Source: Lachnobacterium bovis (lineage in GTDB: Bacteria > Bacillota > Clostridia > Lachnospirales > Lachnospiraceae). From it: DNA of 46,884 nucleotides. The stretch is taken from NCBI RefSeq assembly GCF_900111325.1, contig NZ_FOGW01000020.1, forward strand, positions 1 through 46,884. The letters run 5' to 3'. Both the position numbers and the translations under genes were made by a program. The notes under the pieces were generated by a model. That model had not been told where the DNA came from. It was given only the letters and a program-made list of their open reading frames with translations, and did not search any database. Every line of letters starts with the position of its first letter. Within the stretch, counting starts at the first letter, position 1. Shown piece by piece: positions 8,913 through 16,624 of this stretch.

Positions 8913-8961
8913 GATGGACTTTTAACAAAAAAAATTAATTAAAGTAATTGTAGAATAAATC

Positions 8962-9019
8962 TTAAGAAAATTTAAGAAAGTATTTAGATTAATCTAAGAT
9001 TAATATATTAGAATACTAT
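8962..9019 (+). promoter_or_regulatory. Helically phased direct repeats and promoter upstream of the dlt operon
   Basis: Four related hexamers, TTAAGA (8962), TTAAGA (8972), TTTAGA (8983) and CTAAGA (8994), start 10, 11 and 11 bp apart, about one DNA turn each. The last overlaps the position of a -35 box for the -10 candidate TACTAT (9014-9019). The third and fourth also form the palindrome TAGATTAATCTA (8985-8996). This layout is what OmpR/PhoB-type response regulators use to activate promoters, and dlt operons are often under such control by cell-envelope stress systems. The regulator is not in the window. Confidence 0.5.
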
Positions 9020-9107
9020 CTGGTAAATAGATAAATTTATAAAGAAATCGCATGAATATTACATTAATTTATTTGTAATGATGAATAAAGTAGGAAGGAG
9101 ATAGCTA

Positions 9108-10730
9108 ATGAATATTATTGAAAATATTAAGACACAAGCTATTGAAAATGGGAAACAAGTGGTTTTTAAATCTCGTATGGGACAATTAAGCTACTTACAG
9201 TTATGGAATAAATCAGAGCAAGTAGCTCAATGGATTAAGGATAACGTTACTGGTAAAAATGAAATTAATCCAATTGTTATTTATGGACATAAAAATCCAT
9301 TGATGCTTGCTTCTTTTTTCGGAAGTACTAAAGCTGGAAGAACATACTGCCCAGTTGATAGATGCATGCCAATAGAACGTATCGAAGATATTATTGAAAC
9401 AGTTGAAAATGATTATGTTCTAATGACAGAAAATTTAGTTGAGAGAATTTGTAAAGAGGATCCTCAAAGAGAGGCTGACGTTGAAAAAATTAATGAATAC
9501 ACATATAGAATGTCAAATGTTAATTTTATCGATGTTAATGCTTTGTTAGTTGCTGCTTTTGAAGATGTTGATGATTCACTTGTTGAATTAGTTAATGAAG
9601 AATCATATTTAGGTAAAGACGATGTTTATTATATTATTTTCACATCAGGAAGTACAGGTAAGCCAAAGGGAGTACAAATTACAAGATCAAGTTTAGAAAA
9701 CTATTTAGATTGGTCAACAGAAGTTGGTGATTCAATTGGAGCTAAACACGGAAAACATTTCCTTAACCAGGCACCATATTCATTTGATTTATCTGTAATG
9801 GATACATATACAAGTTTAGTTAGTGGCGGAACTTTAATATCAGTTGATAAAGAATTACAGCAAGATACAGCTGCTTTAGTTAAATATATTAAAGAAAATG
9901 AAGTTAATTATTGGGTATCAACTCCTTCATTTGCAGCGATGTGTTTATCAGAACCATCATATTGCCAGGAAGAATTAGATAGCCTTAAATTCTTTATGTT
10001 CTGTGGGGAGACACTTTCTAAGGAAACTTCAGAAAAATTAATGGAGAGATTTCCTAAAGCAAAAATTATTAATACATATGGTCCAACAGAATCAACTGTT
10101 GCAGTTACTTCAATTGAGGTAACAAGAGAATTGTTAGCAGATGAAAAGTCTATTCCAATTGGATATGAAAAACATGGGACAGAAATTTTGATTTTAGCAG
10201 ATTCTACTGAAGGCCAAGAAGTAACAATTGCTAAACATGATGAAATTGGTGAATTGGTAATTTTAGGAAATACTTTGAGTATTGGATATTACAAGAATGA
10301 AGTTAAGACTGCTGAAGCATTTAAAACTATAATTTACAAAGGTAGAGAAGTACCTGCATATTTTACAGGTGATGCTGGTTTTAAAAATAAGGATGGAATG
10401 ATTTTCTTCTTAGGAAGAATTGATAGACAGGTTAAACTTCATGGATATAGAATTGAGTTAGGTGATATCGAGTCTAACTTAACTAAGATTAAAGAAATTA
10501 CACAAGCAGCAGTTATTCCAAAGAAGGTTGATGGTGTTATAAAACAATTAGTTGCTTTTATTGTTAGTGATAAATTAAACGAAGACTATGATAGTAGAAA
10601 ATATGTTAGAAATCAGCTTCAAGAAATGATTCCTAAATATATGGTTCCAAAGAAAATAGTTGTTTTAGATAAAATGCCTCTAACTAACAATGGAAAAATT
10701 GATTATAAAAGAATGGAGACATTAGTGTAG
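9108..10730 (+). CDS. dltA: D-alanine--D-alanyl carrier protein ligase DltA
   Basis: DltA activates D-alanine with ATP and loads it on the phosphopantetheine arm of DltC, starting D-alanylation of teichoic acids. The 540-residue protein is an ANL-superfamily adenylation enzyme, slightly longer than the usual ~505. Visible core motifs: FTSGSTGKPKGVQ (about 179-191, nucleotide binding), NTYGPTEST (A5), YFTGDAG (A7), GRIDRQVKLHGYRIE (A8) and NGKIDYKR near the C-terminus with the catalytic Lys (A10). An AAGGAG site precedes the ATG. It is first in a tight operon with dltB one base downstream of its stop. Confidence 0.96.
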   Translation: MNIIENIKTQAIENGKQVVFKSRMGQLSYLQLWNKSEQVAQWIKDNVTGKNEINPIVIYGHKNPLMLASFFGSTKAGRTYCPVDRCMPIERIEDIIETVENDYVLMTENLVERICKEDPQREADVEKINEYTYRMSNVNFIDVNALLVAAFEDVDDSLVELVNEESYLGKDDVYYIIFTSGSTGKPKGVQITRSSLENYLDWSTEVGDSIGAKHGKHFLNQAPYSFDLSVMDTYTSLVSGGTLISVDKELQQDTAALVKYIKENEVNYWVSTPSFAAMCLSEPSYCQEELDSLKFFMFCGETLSKETSEKLMERFPKAKIINTYGPTESTVAVTSIEVTRELLADEKSIPIGYEKHGTEILILADSTEGQEVTIAKHDEIGELVILGNTLSIGYYKNEVKTAEAFKTIIYKGREVPAYFTGDAGFKNKDGMIFFLGRIDRQVKLHGYRIELGDIESNLTKIKEITQAAVIPKKVDGVIKQLVAFIVSDKLNEDYDSRKYVRNQLQEMIPKYMVPKKIVVLDKMPLTNNGKIDYKRMETLV

Positions 10731-10731
10731 T

Positions 10732-11880
10732 ATGGAATTATTTACTGGATATATATTTTTTAGTGCATTAGTTTTATTATCGATTCCAGCAATTATTCTA
10801 GGAATTAAAGAAAAAAATATTAAGTATTATAGTTTTTTTGTTACTTTAGTTTTTGTTATTTGGGCATTAATTAAATCACCACAAGCAATCGCTTATTTAA
10901 TAGCATTTTGCATATTTGAATACTTAATAATTCAGGCATATTTGAAAATTTATAAGGCAAAAGGAAGAGTGGCAAGTACATATTACACTTTTTTGTTTTT
11001 GTCATTATTACCTTTAATGCTAAATAAGTTTTTACCAATGTTGCCAGGACATTATAAGATATTTGCTTTTTTAGGAATATCATATATGACATTTAAGGGG
11101 ACTCAGATAGTAATTGAGATATATGATGGTTTAATAGATAATGTGAAATTGTTTGATTTTATGTATTTATTCCTATTTTTTCCAACAATTACGTCTGGTC
11201 CAATTGACAGAAGTAGAAGATTTGAAGAAGACTTGAAAAGAAAAATCTCAAAAGAAGAATATTTAGAACATTTAGGTGATGCAATATTTAGAATTCTTTT
11301 GGGAGCATTGTATAAAACGGTTTTTGCAGCAATATTCTACCAAGCAATGCTTAGATTAGAAAGAACAAGTAATATGCTTGAAATGATAGGTTACATGTAT
11401 GCATATGGATTTTATCTATTCTTTGATTTCGCTGGTTATTCTCATATGGCAATTGGTACAGGTCAGATTTTTGGTATTAAATTACCAGAGAACTTTAATA
11501 AACCATTTGTTAGTAAAGATTTAAAAGAATTTTGGGATAGATGGCATATTTCATTATCACATTGGTTTAGAGATTTTATCTTTACAAGAATTGTAATGAA
11601 AATGGCAGAGAAGAAACGTCCAAAGAAAAAATTACATAGAGCATCACTTGCATTTTTGATTAATATGTCGGTTATGGGTATTTGGCATGGAACAGAATTG
11701 CAATATATTGTATATGGTGTTTATCATGGTTTACTTTTAGCTATTACAGAAATTTATGAAAAAAAATCTAAATTTCATAAGAAAAATAAAAAGAAAAAAT
11801 GGTACCATGCAATTCAGTGGTTTGTTACATTTAATTTAGTAATGTTTGGTTTCTTGATTTTCTCAGGAAAAGTAGTATAA
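10732..11880 (+). CDS. dltB: D-alanine transfer membrane protein DltB (MBOAT family)
   Basis: DltB is the membrane-bound O-acyltransferase that takes D-alanine from DltC and passes it across the membrane toward teichoic acid. The 382-residue protein has about 10-12 hydrophobic segments. MBOAT hallmarks are FWDRWHISLSHWFRDF near residue 270 and MGIWHGTELQYIVYGVYHG near 315-335, which holds the invariant catalytic His. The ATG sits one base after the dltA stop, so translation is probably coupled. The C-terminus ends FSGKVV; the family's last membrane segment is present. Confidence 0.95.
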   Translation: MELFTGYIFFSALVLLSIPAIILGIKEKNIKYYSFFVTLVFVIWALIKSPQAIAYLIAFCIFEYLIIQAYLKIYKAKGRVASTYYTFLFLSLLPLMLNKFLPMLPGHYKIFAFLGISYMTFKGTQIVIEIYDGLIDNVKLFDFMYLFLFFPTITSGPIDRSRRFEEDLKRKISKEEYLEHLGDAIFRILLGALYKTVFAAIFYQAMLRLERTSNMLEMIGYMYAYGFYLFFDFAGYSHMAIGTGQIFGIKLPENFNKPFVSKDLKEFWDRWHISLSHWFRDFIFTRIVMKMAEKKRPKKKLHRASLAFLINMSVMGIWHGTELQYIVYGVYHGLLLAITEIYEKKSKFHKKNKKKKWYHAIQWFVTFNLVMFGFLIFSGKVV

Positions 11881-11921
11881 AGAAACTTAAATAATAATAA
11901 AAATATAGAGAGGTTAAAAAA

Positions 11922-12155
11922 ATGGAAGAAAAGATTTTAGATATTTTAGAAGAATTATGTGGAGATGAAGTAGTAAGAGAGGATTTAGATATCGATTTAT
12001 TAGAAGAAGGTCTATTAGATTCATTAGATTATTCTGAATTATTAGTAGATATTAAATCAGAACTTAATGTTGTAATTTCGCCTTCAGAAGTAACAAGAGA
12101 AGAAATGAATACACCACGAAAGATTATTGATAAGGTTAAATCTAAGTTACAATAG
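11922..12155 (+). CDS. dltC: D-alanyl carrier protein DltC
   Basis: This 77-residue acidic carrier protein has a four-helix acyl-carrier fold and carries D-alanine on a 4'-phosphopantetheine attached to Ser34 in the motif LLDSLD. Length and charge match DltC. It has its own GAGAGG site and lies 41 bp after dltB, 25 bp before dltD. It works between DltA (loading) and DltB (unloading) on the inner face of the membrane. Confidence 0.95.
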   Translation: MEEKILDILEELCGDEVVREDLDIDLLEEGLLDSLDYSELLVDIKSELNVVISPSEVTREEMNTPRKIIDKVKSKLQ

Positions 12156-12180
12156 ATCAGAAAAGTTAAGGTGTGACGAA

Positions 12181-13362
12181 ATGAAAAAAATCAAGGCATT
12201 TATAGTAGCAGCGTTGTTATTTACTGTTTTTTTGGTGATATTTGAGATATCATTATCTTACAAACTATATACAGATGATAAGAGTATGGGAATGTGGAAT
12301 AGTGCATACAAAGATAGATCTTATGAAGCGATTTGTCAAAATATTAATGACAGTACTATGATGATTTGCGGATCTTCTGAGTTCGCACATGGACGTAATT
12401 CAAAATATCATCCTATGAATATGTGTCCAAAAGAAAGTAAAAATTGGATGACAATTGGAAGTTCATATAACCAGACTCTTTTACATGGTATAGCAGTAGG
12501 TTCAGTTGGAAAACAAATGAATGGCAAAAAAGTAGTTATGTTGCTTTCACCAACATGGTTTTATAAAAAAGGTATTTCAGGAGAGCATTTTGAATTAAGA
12601 TTTTCTGAAACAGAATATTATCATTTTATGGAAAATAAAACTATTCCAAGAGATATAAAAGAATACTATGCGAAACGTTCGAAAAAGCTTTTGGCAAAAA
12701 ATGATGGTTTACAATCAAAAGTAGAATTATGTAATAGTATTAATCTTGACAAGAATGATTCAAAAATAGCTAAGTTCCGTTATAATTTTTATAAGGACTA
12801 TGCTAGACAAAAAGATTATATTACTGTAAAGACAGCTTATAATTTAGATCATAAGTTATATAATAAAGGCTTAAAGAAAAAATATTTAAACAAAGGTGAA
12901 GTTAAATTTGATGATAAAAAAATGCTTGCTAGAGCAACAAGAAGTTCAAAAAGAAAATCACACAATGACTTCACAATGAGAGATAGTAATTTCTCAAAAT
13001 TAGAAATGAATATTCTTGGATTAAAGAATTCTCATGAAAAAGATTCTTGGGAAGTATCAAAAGAATATAAAGACTTAGAATATTTTATTAGATTATGTAA
13101 TTCTCAAAATATTGACTTAGACATTGTTCTCTTACCAGTTAATGGTAGATGGTATGATTATACAGGAATGGATAAGGGAAAAAGAGAAGTATTATCAAAG
13201 AATTTATCTGCGATAACATCTAAATATAATGTGAGATTAGATGATTTGTCAGAGTATTCATATGACAAGTATCTAACAAGTGATGCAGTTCATCCATGGA
13301 ATTTAGGATGGGTTTTAATTAATGAAAGATTATATGATTTTTATAAAGGTGGTAAATCATGA
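12181..13362 (+). CDS. dltD: Teichoic acid D-alanylation protein DltD
   Basis: DltD completes D-alanine transfer to lipoteichoic acid outside the cell. The start at 12181 gives an N-terminal membrane anchor (KAFIVAALLFTVFLVIFEI) and has AAGGTG upstream; 18 extra in-frame codons before it overlap dltC and were excluded. The 393-residue protein belongs to the SGNH-like hydrolase group: ICGSSEFAHG (residues 62-71) holds the catalytic Ser and SDAVHPWNLGW near the end holds the Asp and His. The next gene, dltX, starts inside its stop codon (ATGA overlap), so the two are probably translationally coupled. Confidence 0.95.
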   Translation: MKKIKAFIVAALLFTVFLVIFEISLSYKLYTDDKSMGMWNSAYKDRSYEAICQNINDSTMMICGSSEFAHGRNSKYHPMNMCPKESKNWMTIGSSYNQTLLHGIAVGSVGKQMNGKKVVMLLSPTWFYKKGISGEHFELRFSETEYYHFMENKTIPRDIKEYYAKRSKKLLAKNDGLQSKVELCNSINLDKNDSKIAKFRYNFYKDYARQKDYITVKTAYNLDHKLYNKGLKKKYLNKGEVKFDDKKMLARATRSSKRKSHNDFTMRDSNFSKLEMNILGLKNSHEKDSWEVSKEYKDLEYFIRLCNSQNIDLDIVLLPVNGRWYDYTGMDKGKREVLSKNLSAITSKYNVRLDDLSEYSYDKYLTSDAVHPWNLGWVLINERLYDFYKGGKS

Positions 13363-13487
13363 AAAAAGAGACAAAAGAATTTATTATTTTAGTTTTAAAA
13401 TATTTTTTGATTATGATGATTCTTTTTATATTTGCCATGTATAGTGGAATTATAGAAACACCAAAATTTACATATGCTGAGTTTTAA
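13359..13487 (+). CDS. dltX: DltX, small D-alanylation membrane peptide
   Basis: This 42-residue frame is easily missed. It starts at the ATG that overlaps the dltD stop (ATGA). The peptide has a charged N-terminus (MKKETKE), one hydrophobic helix at about residues 8-28, and the C-terminus PKFTYAEF. That end resembles the conserved aromatic C-terminal motif of DltX (of the form F-x-Y-x-x-F), which is needed for DltB/DltD-dependent transfer of D-alanine to teichoic acid. In the operons I know best dltX precedes dltA; here it is last. Identification rests on length, topology, motif and operon membership together. Confidence 0.85.
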   Translation: MKKETKEFIILVLKYFLIMMILFIFAMYSGIIETPKFTYAEF

Positions 13488-13508
13488 AGAAAACGTGTGA
13501 TTTATTAG

Positions 13509-13544
13509 GGTCCTCGCAAAACAGGTAATGATTGTTTGAGGACC
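13509..13544 (+). terminator. Hairpin after the dlt operon, possible terminator
   Basis: GGTCCTC (13509-13515) pairs with GAGGACC (13538-13544), extended inside by an imperfect CAAAACA/TTGTTT pairing. The stem is strong, but the following bases TTAAAAAATT are not a good U-tract, so termination may be partial. Confidence 0.5.
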
Positions 13545-13575
13545 TTAAAAAATTATATTGATATTTAATAAAGCA

Positions 13576-13604
13576 TTGCAAAATTGATTTTTTTAGTGTA
13601 CAAT
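13576..13604 (+). promoter_or_regulatory. Vegetative promoter of smpB-ssrA
   Basis: TTGCAA (13576-13581) and TACAAT (13599-13604) are spaced by exactly 17 bp, 44 bp before the smpB start. Confidence 0.65.
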
Positions 13605-13648
13605 AGAAAACGTAGCTGTAAAAAGTATATTAACGAAAGGAGTAAATT

Positions 13649-14116
13649 ATGGCTAAAGTATCGAAAAAGCTTATCGCAAACAATAAAAAAGTTCGTCATG
13701 ATTATTTCCTTGAGGAGATATATGAGGCTGGAATTAGTCTAGCAGGTACAGAGGTTAAATCTTTGAGAATGGGCAGATGTTCTATTAAAGAATCATTTAT
13801 CCATATTGAAGATGGTGAAGTGATTTTATATGGTATGCATATAAGTCCTTATGAAAAAGGAAATATTTTTAATAAGGATCCACTTAGACCACGTAAGCTT
13901 TTAATGCATAAGAAGGAAATACAAAAGTTAATTGGAAAGATTGCTCAAAAGGGTTATACTATTGTTCCAGTTGAAGTGTATTTTAAAGGAAGCCTTGTTA
14001 AAGTTGAGGTCGCATTAGCTAAAGGTAAGAAGCTTTATGATAAGCGTCAGGATATAGCTAAGAAAGATCAAAAACGTGAAGCGTTAAGAGAATTTAAAAT
14101 TAGAAATTTGGGCTAG
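13649..14116 (+). CDS. smpB: SsrA-binding protein SmpB
   Basis: SmpB binds the tRNA-like part of tmRNA and places it in the A site of ribosomes stalled on mRNA lacking a stop codon, so that trans-translation can begin. The 155-residue length is normal. Family hallmarks are NKKVRHDYF near the start, AGTEVKSLRMGRCSIKESF (about 31-50), and the basic tail KGKKLYDKRQDIAKKDQKRE, which enters the mRNA channel. An AAAGGAG site precedes the ATG. Its last codons (GGC TAG) are also the first bases of the tmRNA acceptor stem, so the two genes overlap by 7 bp. Confidence 0.97.
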   Translation: MAKVSKKLIANNKKVRHDYFLEEIYEAGISLAGTEVKSLRMGRCSIKESFIHIEDGEVILYGMHISPYEKGNIFNKDPLRPRKLLMHKKEIQKLIGKIAQKGYTIVPVEVYFKGSLVKVEVALAKGKKLYDKRQDIAKKDQKREALREFKIRNLG

Positions 14117-14450
14117 TAATGGTTTCGACGGGGTACGTGAAGTTGGAGAAGCGAGCCGCATGCAATGCGTTAAATGGCACAATTAAAATTAAACGCTGAA
14201 GATAATAATTTAGCATTCGCTGCCTAGTTTGCAGCAGTCTGACCTAGTGCACCTACACATTAGGACCCAGGCTTCGAATATGTAGGAAACGACATAGGCT
14301 AAGCTTTGCACCTATGGGCGTATTATGAAGCTACTGAAGTTGTTAGGGTGTTAGTTCTCGAACAATGGAGGGAATTCTAAATGACTGACTACACTCGTAG
14401 AAGTACAATGAATCTTATTTCGGACATGGGTTCGACTCCCATCTAGTCCA
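14110..14450 (+). ncRNA. ssrA: Transfer-messenger RNA
   Basis: The 5' end GGGCTAG (14110-14116) pairs with CTAGTCC (14443-14449), with one G-U pair, forming the alanine-type acceptor stem; A14450 is the discriminator and CCA is not encoded. GGTTTCGACGGGG near the 5' end and GGGTTCGACTCCC in the T arm are diagnostic. The tag frame at 14195-14227 reads A-E-D-N-N-L-A-F-A-A-stop, a hydrophobic degron ending in AA recognised by Clp proteases. Pseudoknot segments lie between tag and T arm. The gene follows smpB and ends in an intrinsic terminator. Confidence 0.97.
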
Positions 14451-14455
14451 CTTAG

Positions 14456-14486
14456 AACTCTAGATATTTTATCTAGAGTTTTTTTT
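14456..14486 (+). terminator. Intrinsic terminator of ssrA
   Basis: AACTCTAGATA (14456-14466) pairs perfectly with TATCTAGAGTT (14470-14480) around a 3-base loop and is followed by TTTTTT. The group II intron remnant begins immediately after the T run. Confidence 0.9.
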
Positions 14487-14504
14487 ATGGGCCTGGCGGT
14501 GCAC

Positions 14505-14514
14505 GTTTCTAACG
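14505..14514. repeat. Left target-site duplication of the IS4-family element
   Basis: GTTTCTAACG here is repeated exactly at 15395-15404, on the other side of the element. Ten bp is within the range for IS4/IS231-type transposition. Confidence 0.8.
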
Positions 14515-15394
14515 CAATGTCATTAACTTTAGAGTATTTCTTACAAAAATCAAAGCTTTTAATGATGGTAAGGAAGATGATTGTACGGAAAAAATATTTT
14601 TGGGCATGCAAAATAGGCAGGAATATACTCCCTGCCTGTTGCAGATATTTCTTGATAGATTAAATCTGTCTTGCGGGCGTGAAAATTTAATAGACCAAGT
14701 GGATATTTAAGGTCTCTAAAAGAAGTTTCTATTCCCCAGCGCATAGAGTATAGCTTTTTAATTTCAGAAAGCGAAAATGTTTCGGCAGGTAAATTTGTAA
14801 TGATTGTTTCACAGGTATCTTCGCCGAGCTTAATTTTTAGAATTCTAAAAGGAAGATGATAAAACATAAGAACATCGCACGCACCTGTAGGATTAGTTGG
14901 TACGTGTAAATCAGAACCATCAATAGCTAAAACGCGGTAGCTCTTGTATGTTGCATTAGGATTTGAACTGTTGGTAAAGAATTTGAAGATATCCTCAAAA
15001 GCAGTTGGAAGTATTTTGGAACGTTGCTGTACAAATGCAGCTGCAGTTGGAGTAGTATCTGAACAGTTGAAAAAGGATAAGAGTTCGTTGTTTATACTAC
15101 CTCTAGACATTTGGAGAATTGAGTTAATAATAGTTTTAAAAGAAAGCTTACGCGTTCTAGAGTGGTCAGTTGGATTTTTTACATAAGATGCTTTGTTAAG
15201 TAAAATTTGGTCAATAGAATCAAATAAATTTCTACGTAGTGTGTTAGGGTTTAAATATTTCATGCGGTTCCTCCTGTGAAAAAATGAATGTACTTAATCA
15301 CAAGGAATTTTTTGCTAATTACTTAGCAAAAAATCCGCACACTATGAAATATTTGTCAAGCTATTTTAATTTTTTTCTTAACTTAATGCCATTG
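14515..15394 (-). mobile_element. Internally deleted IS4-family insertion sequence (880 bp)
   Basis: The element is bounded by CAATGTCATTAA (14515-14526) and TTAATGCCATTG (15383-15394), inverted repeats matching at 11 of 12 positions, and by a 10-bp direct duplication outside them. It contains a broken transposase on the minus strand. A near-perfect palindrome (ATTTTTTGCTAA / TTAGCAAAAAAT, about 15307-15333) lies between the transposase start and the right end and would stop transcription entering from outside. The intact ends and duplication date the insertion of a unit that now lacks a working transposase. Confidence 0.85.
14559..15263 (-). pseudogene. IS4-family transposase, internally deleted and 3'-truncated
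   Basis: The 234-codon frame begins with a good GGAGGA site and a normal IS4-family N-terminus. The first catalytic Asp is visible in VLAIDGSDLH (about residue 113), and the Y(2)R(3)E(6)K signature is visible in YSMRWGIETSFRDLK. Between them the sequence jumps from NPTGACDV to FRILKIKLGEDTC, where a normal protein has roughly 100-200 residues including the second Asp. After YQEISA the C-terminus no longer looks like transposase. The expected length is above 400, so the product cannot be active. Confidence 0.85.
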
Positions 15395-15404
15395 GTTTCT
15401 AACG
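15395..15404. repeat. Right target-site duplication of the IS4-family element
   Basis: Exact copy of GTTTCTAACG at 14505-14514. Removing the IS and one copy rejoins the intron sequence as ...GTGCACGTTTCTAACGGATT.... Confidence 0.8.
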
Positions 15405-15896
15405 GATTAAAGTCTCGAATCCGCTTTGTAGTTGGAAGGGTGTAGCCGAAGACAAGTGTGTACGCCGTGAGGCGGAATTTGAATTATCCAAGTAGAATTA
15501 TTATCTGAGTTCTAAGATAATCTGAAGGAAGCTGGATGTGGGAAATACACTAACTAACGGCAAAATCTCTGATCTAACTAACAGAAATCTCATATGAGAT
15601 TATACATGAGGGTAAGGCTGCACTACTAGTCAAAACCAAATAACTACACGGAATCATACATGATAAATGAGGCATATGTGAGAGGGCGGCAATCAGTCAC
15701 CGTCTCCTACTTGATTGCAAAAAATTAAATATTATCAAATAATCTTAATATAAAATTAATAGCATATTGCTAATTATTAAAAGTCTTAAACTTTTCTAAA
15801 GTGAAGAATTTTAGCAGATTTTGTGCCGAAATATAGGGTAACAATCCAAGGAAATATTGTACAAGGCAAATTTTCTGAGAAAGGCGGTGAATCATC

Positions 15897-16493
15897 ATAG
15901 AGTTTTCACGAGTGGGAAATCACACCATTCAATGCGTTGTTACAGAAGAAGAAATTATAGGTTTGGGTTATACCATGGATGATATCATGTCGAATGGAGA
16001 AAAGACACAAGAGTTTATGCACCATATTTTCAACATGGCGGAAAAGGAATTTCATATTGACTTAGAGCTTGGAGTTAAAAAAGTAAGAGCCAATTTTAGA
16101 CCAAATCATACGATTGCTTTGACATTTTCAGAAACACATCTAGATCCTTGCGAGCTAGATCAGGATTATGAAAGAGAGCGTATAGAAGAGATTCAACCGG
16201 ACGATAGAGTAGAAGGTTTACTGGTTTTTAATTCTTTTAATAATTTGGAAGAGTTTTCAAATAAAGTCAAAATAGAAAAGAGTGTTCCAAATCGCTTATA
16301 TAGATTAAATGGTTCATATATTTTGTTAATAGAAATAGGTCGTTTGACAGATGAACAGGTAAAAAGCCTATCATTTATAACTGATGAGTATGCGGATGGT
16401 GCGTATACAGGTGTAGAGAAAAAAGCTTTTATTGAAGAACATGGAAAAATGTTGATAGAAGCTAATGCGTTAGAAGTGTTAAAAAAATTATAA
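15897..16493 (+). CDS. mecA: Adaptor protein MecA, apparent ATA start
   Basis: MecA-type adaptors deliver substrates to the ClpC ATPase and assist its assembly. The product is about 199 residues: an N-terminal substrate-binding part starting (M)EFSRVGNHTIQCVVTEEEI and a C-terminal ClpC-binding domain ending HGKMLIEANALEVLKKL. The family start (M-E-F/I-x-R-V) corresponds to the codon ATA at 15897. An AAAGGCGGTGA ribosome binding site ends 6-9 bp before it, while an in-frame TGA at 15888 rules out anything further upstream. The first standard start, GTG at 15912, would drop five conserved residues and lacks a good site. ATA, or one of the two ATC codons before it, is therefore the likely initiator. 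Confidence 0.85.
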   Translation: MEFSRVGNHTIQCVVTEEEIIGLGYTMDDIMSNGEKTQEFMHHIFNMAEKEFHIDLELGVKKVRANFRPNHTIALTFSETHLDPCELDQDYERERIEEIQPDDRVEGLLVFNSFNNLEEFSNKVKIEKSVPNRLYRLNGSYILLIEIGRLTDEQVKSLSFITDEYADGAYTGVEKKAFIEEHGKMLIEANALEVLKKL

Positions 16494-16624
16494 ATTCATT
16501 ATTATATTAGCATAATAAAAATCAAAAGGTGTAAAAAAATTGTTATAGGTTATTGTAATACTTAAATGTCGAAAATAATAAAAATTATTATATATGTGTT
16601 TTAAGTAATAAAAGTAATTAATAG

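Larger units (their letters stand above)
14487..15716 (+). mobile_element. Remnant of an ORF-less group IIC intron, interrupted by an IS
   Basis: The sequence flanking the IS insertion reads as domain I and the 3' end of a bacterial class C group II intron, as judged by recall of the Oceanobacillus IIC sequence. Landmarks in order: GGGCCTGGCGGTGCA at the 5' end; a CGCC-GTGA-GGCG tetraloop hairpin near 15451-15473; TCTGAAGGAAGC (15521-15532); CATATGAG (15591-15598); TGTGAGAGG (15678-15686) with a domain VI-like stem; and CTCCTACTTGATT (15704-15716). Without the IS it is about 340 nt, so the reverse-transcriptase frame and domain IV are lost. The domain V region lacks a recognisable AGC triad, so it is probably inactive. 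Insertion directly after a terminator is the known habit of IIC introns. Confidence 0.72.

Noticed and set aside
14351..14611. 86-codon minus-strand frame containing GLDGSRTHVRNK
   Set aside because: It is the antisense of the tmRNA 3' end and terminator, a well-known spurious annotation, and has no ribosome binding site.
14636..14660. GGCAGG/CCTGCC repeat inside the IS remnant as an attachment site
   Set aside because: It is within the deleted IS, imperfect, and has no partner elsewhere in the window.
15825..15832. GCCGAAAT upstream of mecA as a sigma-28 promoter
   Set aside because: The 12-mer TGCCGAAATATA is shared with the upstream region of the NYN/OST-HTH gene, but no TAAA-like -35 lies 14-16 bp before it here.
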